From positions 4,991,501 to 5,055,500 of the forward strand of contig NZ_FNTA01000004.1 in NCBI RefSeq assembly GCF_900105055.1: a DNA stretch of 64,000 bases, in the 5' to 3' direction. Below, one piece after another: positions 42,405 to 51,184 of the stretch. The translations under genes were made by a program, and so were the position numbers. A model generated the notes under the pieces. That model was not told where the DNA came from, searched no databases, and saw only the letters and a program-made list of their open reading frames with translations. The stretch comes from Amycolatopsis lurida. GTDB lineage: Bacteria; Actinomycetota; Actinomycetes; Mycobacteriales; Pseudonocardiaceae. Numbering within the stretch: position 1 is the stretch's first letter; every line of letters begins with the position of its first letter.

Positions 42405-43405
42405 TTCACCGCCTTCACGTACTGGTCGTCGAACAGCCCGTCGAAGTTCGGCCTGCTCTGGGCGAGGCCGTTGGAGACGATGAAGTCGGCGATCTTGCCC
42501 GCCTGGAAGTTCAGGTGGGCGGGGGTGACGCCAGGGGTGAACGCGTCGAGGTTCTGCTGCTTGGTGAAGATCGTGGTGCCCGCGTCGTAGGTCTTGTACT
42601 CGTCGATCGACACCGCGCCGCGTTTGGCCATGATCCGCACGGCCTCGTCCCGGTTCTGCTTGATCCACTCGATGGTCTCGAACCAGGTGTTCACCAGCGC
42701 CTGGACCTCCTTCTTGCGCTCCTTCGACATCTGCTCGGAGACGACCAGGTGGTCGGGGATGGCGCCGGGGAACTCGGCGGACGTCGCGATCGCGCGGCTG
42801 CCGGGGCGCTCGAGCGCCTTCGTGGTGAAGGGCGCGAAGGCGGCGACGGCGTCGACCTGCTCGCCGACGAACGCGGCCGCGGCGGCGTCGGTCAGCAGCG
42901 GAACCAGCTCGATGTCCTTCTCGGTCAGCTTCGCCTCCTGCAGCGCGAGCAGCAGCAGGTAGTGGTCGACGGTGCCCTGCTCGACGGCGACCTTCTTGCC
43001 CTTGAGGTCGGCGACGCTGGTGATCCCCTGGCGGGCGATGACCTTGTCGTTGCCGGTCGAGTTGTCGTTGACCAGCACGACCGACAGCTTCGCGCCACCG
43101 CTGGCCGACGCGAGCGTGTCGTTCAGGGTCTGGCTGTTCGCGTCGATCGCGCCGGAGGAGAGGGCGTTGATGCTCTCGGTGTAGCTGTCGAACCACTTCA
43201 GGTCGACGTTCACGCCGTTCTTCTCGAAGAGGCCCTTCTCCTGGGCCACCGCCCACGGGAACCAGCCCGGCCAGGCGCTGTAACCGATGGTGACCTTGGT
43301 GCCGGAGGCGGCTGTGCTGTCGGAACAAGCCGAAAGGGCGGTCACGCCTGCCAGCGAAAGGGCGCACAACAACGCCGTCATGAGACGGCGGGAACGGGAA
43401 ATCAC
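42401..43405 (-). CDS. NitT/TauT-type substrate-binding lipoprotein
   Basis: A 334-residue binding lipoprotein: signal sequence ending in the lipobox LSAC, then a periplasmic-binding type 2 fold (VTIGYSAWPGWFPWAVAQEK, NALSSGAIDANSQTLNDTLA, LKGKKVAVEQGTVDHYLLLL). Family ligands are sulfonates, taurine, nitrate, thiamine precursors and similar small molecules; the present one cannot be told. The start is GTG 43405 with AGGAG ~7 nt before. It is the first of seven genes (importer, then conservon) on the minus strand. Confidence 0.88.
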   Translation of the reverse strand: MISRSRRLMTALLCALSLAGVTALSACSDSTAASGTKVTIGYSAWPGWFPWAVAQEKGLFEKNGVNVDLKWFDSYTESINALSSGAIDANSQTLNDTLASASGGAKLSVVLVNDNSTGNDKVIARQGITSVADLKGKKVAVEQGTVDHYLLLLALQEAKLTEKDIELVPLLTDAAAAAFVGEQVDAVAAFAPFTTKALERPGSRAIATSAEFPGAIPDHLVVSEQMSKERKKEVQALVNTWFETIEWIKQNRDEAVRIMAKRGAVSIDEYKTYDAGTTIFTKQQNLDAFTPGVTPAHLNFQAGKIADFIVSNGLAQSRPNFDGLFDDQYVKAVK

Positions 43406-43781
43406 AACGCACTCCTGGGGAAGGGGAGTAACTCGGGCGTGGAAAGTTCCGGCTGTTCGAGCGCAGGACTGATCGACCGGTGTCGAACTCCCTCGCGGAA
43501 GCCCGGCCGGTAATGACGATGGCGCGGCCGCACACCCGGCCGTCCCATCAAAACCTCTGAACACTCTGGATAGAGGTGATCACCCCGTTGCTCTCGGCGG
43601 CGATCCTATCGAGTGGCGCAAGGTCTACCTAGTGTGATCATCGGCTCTTGCACGATTCGCTGTCACATTCTGCTAAATCCGGCCGTTCGCCCCAAAGGGC
43701 GGACTCTCCTCCGGTGGGCAACCCGGTGCCGGACGCCGTACGTCCATCGGGTGGCGGGGGAAAATCCGGAGGGAGCAGAGG
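43406..43781. other. Divergent intergenic region before the importer/conservon operon
   Basis: This 376-bp stretch has no convincing gene. It holds the 10-bp palindrome GGTGATCACC (43575-43584), and on the minus strand a TAGGAT hexamer (43603-43608) that could be the -10 of the importer operon, which would give a leader of ~190 nt. On the plus strand, TTGCAC (43648) and TGCTAA (43671) are 17 bp apart and may promote the gene at 43782. No known riboswitch was recognised in the leader. Confidence 0.35.
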
Positions 43782-44153
43782 ATGAAATTTCGTGCGGCCG
43801 CGTCGTGCGTCGCGGCGGCGGCGATCTTGTCGACCTTGGCCGGCGCGGGGCAGGCGAACGCGACCAGACCGTCCAGTCTGGTCATGAGCCCGAGCGCCGT
43901 CGTCGCAGGTGGGGCGGTCACCGCGGATATCTACTGCCTGCGCCCGTCGGGGGCGGGCGAGCTGGCGACGACGCTCGTCGCGGACGGACTCGCCGCGCCG
44001 ATTCCCTTGCGGGTGGTGGGAGACGGCGGCACCGGCGGCATCGGCGTCGCGTTGCGCGGCGACGGTCCCGCCGGGACGGTGCCGGGGCGATACACGGCGT
44101 CGTACGACTGCTGGGGCTGGATCGTCCGCGCGGAGTTCACTGTCACGAACTGA
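43782..44153 (+). CDS. Small secreted protein
   Basis: A 123-residue secreted protein of unknown function. Signal peptide MKFRAAASCVAAAAILSTLA with a likely cut after AGQANA. The mature part (~95 residues) is beta-rich with two Cys (IYCLRPSG and YDCWGWIV) that could form one disulfide, and ends in EFTVTN, like an Ig-type single domain. A GGAGGGAG site precedes the ATG. No partner gene is evident. Confidence 0.7.
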   Translation: MKFRAAASCVAAAAILSTLAGAGQANATRPSSLVMSPSAVVAGGAVTADIYCLRPSGAGELATTLVADGLAAPIPLRVVGDGGTGGIGVALRGDGPAGTVPGRYTASYDCWGWIVRAEFTVTN

Positions 44154-44678
44154 CAGCACGGCAGAAGGCGCGAAGGCCGGTTTCGGGGCGCGAATTGCCG
44201 TCCCGGAGCCCGCCTTCGCTGACACATCTCGCGGAGATGTTCCGGGCGGTAATTTCTGTCAACCGACAGAATTGGCTCGGGCGGGGGCAGGTGCCGTCGG
44301 GAAAGCCGGAAGAATTGTTCGCGAAGCGCCGAAACTTCGATGAAACAAAAGCGGGAAAAGGTGAACGGTAATTCCTTGCCGATCCACGCGGACCCGGTCT
44401 GTCCAGGCGATTTCCCTCGTTTAAGAAGCCGGGCGCGATTTCGCGTTTGGGTCGAACGAAGGGAGGCGAAGGCCTCGGGTGGCCGACGATCGACCTTGAT
44501 CGATCAGGTCCGGCCGGGTAACGGGGAGGTGACGGCTTGCGGTCCAGCGGCTACACACAGATGATCGGGCAGGGGTGGCGGGTGTCACCGTTCAGTGGGT
44601 TTCGCCGCCGCCTTCTAGGCAATACCGTCGGCGGCAAAGCCGAAGTCATGGCCCCGATCGGGTACGGAGGTTTGGCGG
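44154..44678. other. 525-bp intergenic region with several small palindromes
   Basis: No gene is supported here. Features are a degenerate 13-nt core GAAGGCCGGTTTC (44172-44184) with a poor partner at 44205-44217, ACATCTC-gcg-GAGATGT (44224-44240), TTCTGTC-aacc-GACAGAA (44254-44271), and TGATCGATCA (44497-44506). The last ~150 bp should contain the pdxH promoter. Composition is more AT-rich at 44250-44440 than in nearby DNA. Confidence 0.5.
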
Positions 44679-45356
44679 ATGATGCCGGAGATCAAAGAGG
44701 GCGCTGACGACGCCGTCGTTCGCCTGCCCGGGATGAGGGTGGCCTACGAAGGGGCGGCCTTCGACGAGTCCGCGCTGGCGGAGACCTGGACCGCCCAGCT
44801 GCAGGACTGGCTGAACCAGGCCGTCTCCGCCGGGATCCCCGAACCGAACGCGATGGTGCTCGCCACCGCCGACCCGGAGGGCAGGCCGTCCTCCCGGACC
44901 GTGCTGTGCAAGGGCCTCGACGAGCGCGGTGTCGTCTTCTACACGAACTACACCTCGACCAAGAGTCACGACCTCACCGCGACGCGCTACGCGTCGATCA
45001 CCTTCCCGTGGTACGCCCTGCAGCGTCAGGTCCACGTGCGCGGCGAGGTGGAGAAGGTCAACGTCGCCGAGACCGCCGAGTACTGGGCGTCCCGCCCGCG
45101 GGGTTCGCAGCTCGGGGCTTGGGCGTCGCCGCAGTCCCGCGTCGTCGACGGCCGCCGTGCCCTCGAGAACGCGCTCCACGGGATCGAGCGCCGGTTCGCC
45201 GACGTCGAGAACATCCCGTTCCCGCCGCACTGGGGCGGGTGGCGCATCCGGCCCGACGTCGTCGAGTTCTGGCAGGGCCGCGAGGACCGCATGCACGACC
45301 GGCTCCGCTACGTCCGCACCGACGACGGCTGGCAGATCGAGCGCGTCGCGCCCTGA
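44679..45356 (+). CDS. pdxH: Pyridoxamine 5'-phosphate oxidase
   Basis: PdxH oxidises pyridoxine- or pyridoxamine-5'-phosphate to PLP with FMN and oxygen; PLP is also the cofactor of SerC in this window. The 225-residue protein has the FMN-binding strand SSRTVLCKGLDERGVVFYTN, SITFPWYALQRQVHVRGEVE, SRPRGSQLGAWASPQSRVV and the C-terminal PPHWGGWRIRPDVVEFWQG. ATG 44679 is 8 nt after GGAGG, a better distance than ATG 44682. A 13-17-13 element follows the stop. Confidence 0.95.
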   Translation: MMPEIKEGADDAVVRLPGMRVAYEGAAFDESALAETWTAQLQDWLNQAVSAGIPEPNAMVLATADPEGRPSSRTVLCKGLDERGVVFYTNYTSTKSHDLTATRYASITFPWYALQRQVHVRGEVEKVNVAETAEYWASRPRGSQLGAWASPQSRVVDGRRALENALHGIERRFADVENIPFPPHWGGWRIRPDVVEFWQGREDRMHDRLRYVRTDDGWQIERVAP

Positions 45357-45368
45357 TTCCACGCGCGT

Positions 45369-45411
45369 GAAGGCCCCCTTCCTTCGGCTGAGCCGAGGGA
45401 AGGGGGCCTTC
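45369..45411. repeat. 13-17-13 hairpin element after pdxH
   Basis: Core GAAGGCCCCCTTC (45369-45381), 17-nt spacer with one internal mismatch (45383/45397), core GAAGGGGGCCTTC (45399-45411). It differs from the copy at 16210-16252 at only two positions, 29 kb away. Here the next gene runs in the same direction. Confidence 0.88.
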
Positions 45412-45474
45412 ACACGCGGCCGGTGACATAAATCGCGCGCGGATGGTTAGTTAGCGCGGCTAAGCTGTCTGGTT

Positions 45475-46758
45475 GTGAGTGACGACGTGGGGGTTGACCA
45501 GCGCAAAGGTGTCCGCAAGCTGTTCGGCTCGATCGTCGTCGACACCCGGCCGCTCAAGATCCCCGCGTTCCGCCGTCTGTGGCTGTCCACCGCGGTCACC
45601 GCCGTCGGCAGCCAGCTCACCGCCGTCGCGGTCCCCAAACAGGTCTTCGACCTCACCGGCTCGTCGGCCTACGTCGGCCTGACCGGTCTGGTCGCGCTCG
45701 TCCCGCTGCTCGTCTTCGGTCTCTGGGGCGGAGCGATCGCGGACGCCGTCGACCGCCGCAAACTCCTGCTCGTCACCAACGTCGGGGTCACCGTCACCTC
45801 GGCGGTCCTGTGGCTCCAGGCGTTCCTGAACATCGGCTCGGTCTGGCTGGTCCTGGGCCTGCTCGCGGTCAATCAGGCGTTCTTCGCGATCAACATGCCG
45901 ACCCGCGGCGCCGTCGTCGCCCGGCTGGTCCCCGACAACCTGATCGCGCCCGCGACCGCGCTGAGCAGCACGATGTCCACCTTCGGCGCGGTCTTCGGCC
46001 CGCTGCTCGCCGGTTCGCTGATCCCGATCCTCGGCCTCTCGACGCTCTATCTGATCGACGTCATCGCACTGACCTTGACCCTCATCGCGGTCTACAAACT
46101 CCCTCCGATCCCGCCGCTCGGCGAGATCGCGCGGCGGGCCGGCCTCCGCGACATCATCGACGGCTTCAAATACCTGGCGACACAGAAGATCCTGCTGGCC
46201 TCGTTCCTCGTCGACATCATCGCGATGGTCGCGGGCATGCCGCGCGCGCTGATCCCGGAGATGGCGGAGCGCACCTTCGGCGACCCGCCCGGCGGCGGCC
46301 CGGCGCTGGGCTGGCTGTACGCCGCGCTCCCCGCGGGCGCGATGCTGATCGGTCTCTTCTCCGGCTGGTTGACCAGGATCCGCAAACAGGGTGTCGGCGT
46401 GATCGTCTCGATCTGTGTCTGGGGTGCCGCCGTCGCCGGTTTCGGGCTCGCGAACTCGCTGTGGCTCGCGGTGTTCTTCATGGCGCTCGCCGGCGCCGCC
46501 GACATGGTCAGCGCGATCTACCGCATGTCGATCCTCCAGCTCGCCACCACCGACGAGATGCGCGGACGGCTGCAGGGCGTGTTCACCGTCGTCGTCGCGG
46601 GCGGCCCGCGGATCGCCGACCTCACCCACGGCTGGGCCGCCGCCGGTGTCGGCACGGCCGCCGCGGCCTCCGGTGGCGGAGTGCTGGTCATCGTGCTGGT
46701 CATCGGCGCGGCGCTGCTCATCCCGTCGTTCTGGCGGTACCGGGCCCCGGTGGACTGA
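45475..46758 (+). CDS. MFS exporter, EntS-like
   Basis: A 427-residue MFS_3-type exporter with ~12 helices. The A-motif-like loop is GGAIADAVDRRKLLLVTN; GFKYLATQKILLASFLVDII and TTDEMRGRLQGVFTVVVAGG are typical of the EntS group, which exports siderophores or drugs. No siderophore genes are nearby. The start is GTG 45475. A TAAGCT hexamer at 45461-45466 is so close that the transcript may be nearly leaderless. Confidence 0.85.
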   Translation: MSDDVGVDQRKGVRKLFGSIVVDTRPLKIPAFRRLWLSTAVTAVGSQLTAVAVPKQVFDLTGSSAYVGLTGLVALVPLLVFGLWGGAIADAVDRRKLLLVTNVGVTVTSAVLWLQAFLNIGSVWLVLGLLAVNQAFFAINMPTRGAVVARLVPDNLIAPATALSSTMSTFGAVFGPLLAGSLIPILGLSTLYLIDVIALTLTLIAVYKLPPIPPLGEIARRAGLRDIIDGFKYLATQKILLASFLVDIIAMVAGMPRALIPEMAERTFGDPPGGGPALGWLYAALPAGAMLIGLFSGWLTRIRKQGVGVIVSICVWGAAVAGFGLANSLWLAVFFMALAGAADMVSAIYRMSILQLATTDEMRGRLQGVFTVVVAGGPRIADLTHGWAAAGVGTAAAASGGGVLVIVLVIGAALLIPSFWRYRAPVD

Positions 46759-46782
46759 GCCGTTCGGTCTATCGTCGGGCCC

Positions 46783-47367
46783 ATGCGTATTTCACGGGCG
46801 ATCATCCTGTTCGCCGCTGTCATCGCGACCCTTTCCGCCTGTTCGTCCGGGGACGAGAAGACGGACAACGCGGCCAAGCCGTCGAGCCAGGCTCCCGCTC
46901 CTTCCGCCGCGCCGAGTTCCTCGGCCGCTCCCTCCGGTGGCGCCGCCGCGAAGGAGCCCTGCGCGCTGCTGCCCGCCGAGGCCGTGGGCAAGGCGGTCTC
47001 GATCCAGGGCGTGACGTCGGCGCCGGGTCCGGTGCAGGACAACGCCGCCAACGGCGGCAAGGCCAAGAGCTGCGTCTACTCGGCCGCCGGCAAGCAGATC
47101 GGCGCGCTCGCGGTGACCCGCTTCGAAGGCAACAAGATCAAGCCCGCCGAGATGGTCGCCGCGCTGAAGAAGGCCAAGCAGAACGCGAAGGACGTCGCCG
47201 GTGTCGGCGACGGTGCCATCTACTACACCGACGAGAACAAGACCGCGACGCTCGCGTCGGCCGAACTCGTGGACAACGTCCCGGTGCTGGTCAACTACAC
47301 CGGACCGCTGAAGATGACGCAGGACATGATGCTTCCGCTGGTGAAGACCGCGGTCGACGCCAACTGA
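46783..47367 (+). CDS. DUF3558-like lipoprotein
   Basis: A 194-residue lipoprotein: lipobox LSAC (Cys at about residue 20), a Ser/Ala/Pro linker (SSQAPAPSAAPSSSAAPS), then a ~140-residue domain with CALLPAEAVGKAVS near its start and SCVYSAAG, the Cys pair layout of DUF3558 lipoproteins that are common in mycobacteria and Pseudonocardiaceae. Function unknown. It follows the MFS gene by 24 bp and may share its transcript. Confidence 0.7.
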   Translation: MRISRAIILFAAVIATLSACSSGDEKTDNAAKPSSQAPAPSAAPSSSAAPSGGAAAKEPCALLPAEAVGKAVSIQGVTSAPGPVQDNAANGGKAKSCVYSAAGKQIGALAVTRFEGNKIKPAEMVAALKKAKQNAKDVAGVGDGAIYYTDENKTATLASAELVDNVPVLVNYTGPLKMTQDMMLPLVKTAVDAN

Positions 47368-47387
47368 GGGAATTACCCAAAGGCGTG

Positions 47388-47408
47388 CTTCGTCAACCCG
47401 TGACGAAG
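47388..47408. terminator. Short hairpin after lipoprotein gene
   Basis: CTTCGTCA and TGACGAAG form a perfect 8-bp stem with a 5-nt loop (ACCCG), 20 bp after the lipoprotein stop and 54 bp before the permease start. It may end the MFS/lipoprotein transcript or act on the permease leader. Confidence 0.5.
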
Positions 47409-47462
47409 AACTGACCAAACCGGACTGTCGGCCCCAGACGTGATACGGCACACTCTTGCCGC

Positions 47463-48848
47463 ATGGCGGACACGACGACAACAGAACAGGCCGGCCCGGC
47501 CGGCCAACCGAGCCTCAAGCGGGTGATGGGTTCCAAACTCCTGCTGTTCTTCGTGGTGGGGGACATCATCGGGACGGGCGTCTACGCGCTCACCGGACAG
47601 GTCGCCGGCCGGGTGGGCGGCGCGCTTTGGCTTCCTTTCCTTATCGCGTTCGTGGTCGCGATCATGACCGCGTTCAGCTACCTGGAACTGGTCGGCAAGT
47701 ACCCGCAGGCGGCAGGGGCCGCGCTCTACACGCACAAGGCGTTCAAACTCCGCTTCCTCACCTTCATGGTGGCGTTCGCGGTGATGTGCTCGGGGATCAC
47801 GTCGGCCTCGTCGGCGGCGAAGGCCTTCGGTGACACCTACCTCAAGGAATTCATCACCGCGCCGATGCCGCTGGTGGCGATTCTCTTCGTGATCGGGCTC
47901 GCGCTGATCAACTTCCGCGGGGTCTCCGAATCGGTGAAGACCAACGTGGTGCTGACCTGCATCGAGATCGGCGGTCTGCTGATCATCATCGGGGTCGGCG
48001 TGTGGGCGGTGCTGAACGGCAGCGGGGACGCGTCGCGGCTGGTCGAGTTCGACACCGAGAACCAGACGATGCTGGTGGCGATCACCTCGGCGACGTCGCT
48101 GGCGTTCTTCGCGATGGTCGGTTTCGAGGACTCGGTGAACATGGCCGAGGAGTGCAAGGACCCGATCCGGATCTTCCCGAAGGCGATGCTGTGGGGCATG
48201 GTCATCGCCGCGACCATCTACATCCTGGTCTCCGTGACCTCTTCGCTGCTGGTTCCCGCCGACGAACTGGAGGCGGCCAAGAGCAGCGCGCTGCTGAAGG
48301 TGCTCGACGTCGGGGCCCCCGGGTTCCCGCGCGAGATCTTCTCCGCGATCGGTCTCTTCGCGGTCATCAACTCGGCGCTGATCAACATGCTGATGGCCAG
48401 CCGCCTGCTTTACGGGATGGCGAACCAGCGGATCATCCCGAAGCAGCTGGGCACCGTGCACCCGTTCCGCCGCAGCCCGTGGGTGGCGATCGTGTTCACC
48501 AGTGTCATCGCCATCGGCCTCGTGTCCTTTGTGGACATCAGTGTGCTCGGCGGCACGACGGCGTTGCTCCTGCTGGCGGTGTTCGCCATCGTCAACGTCG
48601 CCGTCCTGGTACTGCGCAAGGAGAAGGCGGCGCACCAGCATTTCCGCGCGCCGACGATCATCCCGGTGCTGGCCGCGATCTTCTGTCTCTACCTGGTGAC
48701 GCCGCTGTCCGGGCGGCCCGCGCGCGACTACAAGGTCGCCGCGATCCTGCTCGGCGTCGGCATCGTGCTGTGGGGGATCAACTGGCTCGTCATGCGGGCC
48801 ACGCACAAGGAAGAGGACCGGCAGCCCCTCGAGCCGCCGGTCGGCTGA
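47463..48848 (+). CDS. APC-family amino acid permease
   Basis: A 461-residue permease with 12 membrane helices. The first helix has the APC motif DIIGTGVYALTGQVAGRVGG. AAGAALYTHKAFKLRFLTFM and VGFEDSVNMAEECKDPIRIF (helix 6-7 region) are typical of the cationic or broad amino acid transporter branch. The substrate is not predictable. The start is ATG 47463; no strong ribosome site is present. It ends before a 13-17-13 element. Confidence 0.88.
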   Translation: MADTTTTEQAGPAGQPSLKRVMGSKLLLFFVVGDIIGTGVYALTGQVAGRVGGALWLPFLIAFVVAIMTAFSYLELVGKYPQAAGAALYTHKAFKLRFLTFMVAFAVMCSGITSASSAAKAFGDTYLKEFITAPMPLVAILFVIGLALINFRGVSESVKTNVVLTCIEIGGLLIIIGVGVWAVLNGSGDASRLVEFDTENQTMLVAITSATSLAFFAMVGFEDSVNMAEECKDPIRIFPKAMLWGMVIAATIYILVSVTSSLLVPADELEAAKSSALLKVLDVGAPGFPREIFSAIGLFAVINSALINMLMASRLLYGMANQRIIPKQLGTVHPFRRSPWVAIVFTSVIAIGLVSFVDISVLGGTTALLLLAVFAIVNVAVLVLRKEKAAHQHFRAPTIIPVLAAIFCLYLVTPLSGRPARDYKVAAILLGVGIVLWGINWLVMRATHKEEDRQPLEPPVG

Positions 48849-48876
48849 CCCTGATCGGGCGGTTTCGAGTGTCGTG

Positions 48877-48919
48877 AAGGGGACTTTCGCCGCATCGGAT
48901 GCGGGGAAAGTCCCCTTCG
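48877..48919. repeat. 13-17-13 hairpin element between permease and metallo-hydrolase
   Basis: Core GAAGGGGACTTTC (48877-48889), 17-nt spacer, core GAAAGTCCCCTTC (48907-48919). The middle triplets GGA and TCC are complementary. Outside the cores, TGTCG and CGACA also pair. It separates convergent genes. Its spacer and right core are close to the copy at 9129-9171. Confidence 0.88.
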
Positions 48920-48939
48920 CGACACGTCACCGAGCTAGA

Positions 48940-49767
48940 TCAACCCCGGCTGAGCGACTGGTACTCCACCGGGCTGTGGGCCGAGAACACGGTGACCTCG
49001 TCGGCGTGTTCTCGGCTCAGCTCCCGCAGCCGCTCGACGTTCTCCAGCCGCGGTTTGCGCAGGGTCTGCACCATGTTCTGGAACGCGGTCATCCCCGGCG
49101 GGCAGTGTGGCTTCACCGGATCCATCTGGCCGTGGAAGAAGTACGCGTCGCCGGCGTGCAACAGCCAGCCGTCGCCGGTGTCGACGGCCACCCCGGTGTG
49201 GCCCTTGGTGTGCCCCGCGAGCGGTACCAGCAGGATCTCCGGCGGCAGGCCCTTCAGCTCGCGGACGGCCTGGAAGCCGAACCAGTCGTCCCCGGCCTCG
49301 TCGTACATGCTCCACAGTGGACGGTGGGCGAACTGGTTGGCACGGAATCGCAGCTTCTCACTCTGGTTGGCCGGTGAGGTCGCCGCGTCGTGCTCCGCGG
49401 TGCGGACGTGGACGACGGCGTTCGGGAAATCCGCGAGCCCTCCCGCGTGATCGACGTCGAGGTGCGTGCAGATGATGTGCCGGACGTCTTCGAGCTTGTG
49501 GCCGAGCGCTTCGACGTGGTGCGCCGCGGTCTCCGTCTCGACCGGTTTCGCGCCGACCATGATCGTGAACGGCGTGCCGAGCCACGCACCGGGATTCTCG
49601 ACGCCCTTGCGGCCGAAACCGGTGTCCACCAGTACGAGTCCGTCGCCGGTCTCGATGAGCAGGCAGTGCGCCACCAGTTCCGAGCGGCGCAGCAGGCCGG
49701 GCTGGCCGTCGAGCAGCTTGCCGCCCGGTGCGCGCATCGTGCCGCAGTTCAGGTGGTGCACCTTCAT
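48940..49767 (-). CDS. Metallo-beta-lactamase-fold hydrolase, second of tandem pair
   Basis: A 275-residue MBL-fold enzyme. Zinc ligands: H-x-H-x-D-H-type motif in ICTHLDVDHAGGLADF (here T-H-L-D-V-D-H), then LAGHTKGHTGVAVDTGDGWL, HAGDAYFF and a final FSAHSPVEY. The N-terminus MKVHHLNCGTMRAPGGKLLD is shared with the upstream gene. N-acyl-homoserine lactonases have this layout, but so do other lactonases and esterases; quorum quenching is only one option. It overlaps its paralogue by 4 bp (ATGA). Confidence 0.82.
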   Translation of the reverse strand: MKVHHLNCGTMRAPGGKLLDGQPGLLRRSELVAHCLLIETGDGLVLVDTGFGRKGVENPGAWLGTPFTIMVGAKPVETETAAHHVEALGHKLEDVRHIICTHLDVDHAGGLADFPNAVVHVRTAEHDAATSPANQSEKLRFRANQFAHRPLWSMYDEAGDDWFGFQAVRELKGLPPEILLVPLAGHTKGHTGVAVDTGDGWLLHAGDAYFFHGQMDPVKPHCPPGMTAFQNMVQTLRKPRLENVERLRELSREHADEVTVFSAHSPVEYQSLSRG

Positions 49768-50594
49768 AGCCTGCTCCTCTGGCTGAGCCGTTCGAATGCG
49801 GTGGCGTCGTGCGCGGCGAAGACCGTCACTTCGTCACCGTTGTTACTGACAAGTTCGCGCAGCCGGCGCTGGTTGTCCAGTCGTGCGGTCTTCTCCGTCT
49901 GCATGTACGACTCGAAGAAGCCCAAGGCCGGAGGGATGTGCGGCTTTCGCTCCAGTTCGCCGCCGTGGAAGACGGCGTCACCGGCGTTGAGGAGCCAGCC
50001 GTCACCCGTGTCGACCGCGACGCCGGCGTGCCCGCGGGTGTGCCCGGCGAGAGGGATGATCAGGACGTCCGGGACACCTTCGAGTTCGCGGACGGCGTCG
50101 AAACCGAACCACGGCTCGCCGTCGGCGCGGTACGACCTCCACAATGGACCGTGGCTGAACTGGACCTTCCGATAGCGGCTCGCCTCCTTGCGGTCGATCG
50201 GCTTCTCCAGTGCCTGGAGCTCGCGATCGTGGACGTGGACCCGGGCCCGCGGGAAGTCGACGAGCCCGCCCGCGTGGTCGAGGTCGAGGTGGGTGAGCAC
50301 GATGTCGCGCACGTCGGCCGGGTCGAAGCCGAGTTTGCGGATCTGGGTGGTGGCGCTGAGGTCGTCGTCGCTGTCGGGATGGACCAGCCGGACGAAACCG
50401 GCGCCGAGCCATTCGACCGGACGGGTGACGGTCGGCGTTCCGACGCCGGTCTCGACGAGCACGAGCCCGGTGTCGGTCTCCAGCAGAAGACAGTGGCAGA
50501 TCAGTTCGGCGCGACGGAACAGGCCGGGCCTGCCGTCGATGAGTTTGCCGCCGATCGGCCGCATGGTTCCGCAGTTCAGGTGATGGACACGCAT
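49764..50594 (-). CDS. Metallo-beta-lactamase-fold hydrolase, first of tandem pair
   Basis: A 276-residue paralogue of the next gene, colinear over its whole length: MRVHHLNCGTMRPIGGKLID at the start, zinc motif VLTHLDLDHAGGLVDF, LAGHTRGHAGVAVDTGDGWL, NAGDAVFHGGE and FAAHDATAF. It shares one base with the stop of the TetR gene, so the three genes are one operon. Retaining two diverged copies suggests two related substrates. Confidence 0.82.
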   Translation of the reverse strand: MRVHHLNCGTMRPIGGKLIDGRPGLFRRAELICHCLLLETDTGLVLVETGVGTPTVTRPVEWLGAGFVRLVHPDSDDDLSATTQIRKLGFDPADVRDIVLTHLDLDHAGGLVDFPRARVHVHDRELQALEKPIDRKEASRYRKVQFSHGPLWRSYRADGEPWFGFDAVRELEGVPDVLIIPLAGHTRGHAGVAVDTGDGWLLNAGDAVFHGGELERKPHIPPALGFFESYMQTEKTARLDNQRRLRELVSNNGDEVTVFAAHDATAFERLSQRSRL

Positions 50595-51157
50595 CAGGGC
50601 AGCTCCCGTTCGAGGGTGGCACGGAGGTGAGGGGCGATCGCGCGCAGCGGCGCGGTGTCGTGCAATGTCTTGGCCAGCAGCAAACCGCCCTCGATGGCGG
50701 CGAGCACGACGGTGGCCAGGTGGTCCGCCTTGTCGGTGCCGAGCGCGTCGGCGATGACGGTGTGCCAGGACTTGTAGCCGTCGGCGCAGGCCTGACGGAT
50801 CGCCTCGCTGTCACCCGACGCGTCGAGCGCGACCGTCGCGAGCGGGCAACCGCGCTGGAAATCCGACTTCTCCAGCGAGGTCGCCAGCGCCTCGACTACG
50901 TTCTCGATCCCGGTGACGACGTCGGGTGCGTTCGCGGCGATCGTGCGCAACTGAGCGCAGAGCCGGTCGGCCGATTGGCGGATGGCCTCGGCGGCCAGCT
51001 GTTCCTTGCCGCCGGGGAAGTGGAAGTAGAGCGATCCCTTGGGCGCGCCGACGGCGGCGACGAGCTGGTTGAGACCGGTGGCGTGGTAACCCTGCTGGTG
51101 GAAGAGCTCGGCGGCGGAGTCGAGCATGCGCTGCCGGGTGTCGGTGCGGCGGACCAT
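50594..51157 (-). CDS. TetR-family regulator of the metallo-hydrolase operon
   Basis: A 187-residue TetR regulator of the YxaF/LmrA type: helix-turn-helix in YHATGLNQLVAAVGAPKGSL followed by YFHFPGGKEQLAAEAI, and SDFQRGCPLATVALDASGDS, which is characteristic of this branch. It leads the operon. A GACCGGTC palindrome lies 28 bp upstream of its start, in agreement with the typical operators of this branch. Confidence 0.88.
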   Translation of the reverse strand: MVRRTDTRQRMLDSAAELFHQQGYHATGLNQLVAAVGAPKGSLYFHFPGGKEQLAAEAIRQSADRLCAQLRTIAANAPDVVTGIENVVEALATSLEKSDFQRGCPLATVALDASGDSEAIRQACADGYKSWHTVIADALGTDKADHLATVVLAAIEGGLLLAKTLHDTAPLRAIAPHLRATLERELP

Positions 51158-51184
51158 GCGGCCGACTGTAGCTCAAACTATGAC

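Noticed and set aside
43406..43605. SAM- or sulfur-responsive riboswitch in the importer leader
   Set aside because: The leader length would allow one, but none of the conserved SAM-I/IV or other riboswitch core motifs could be matched by eye. An Infernal/Rfam scan would decide.
44172..44217. A further 13-17-13 element
   Set aside because: The left core GAAGGCCGGTTTC fits, but the spacer is 20 nt and the partner matches only about 10 of 13 bases, so it is at best a decayed copy.
44340..44564. Small gene of 74 codons upstream of pdxH
   Set aside because: No ribosome site, no recognisable fold and an Arg-rich random-like composition; it is treated as intergenic.
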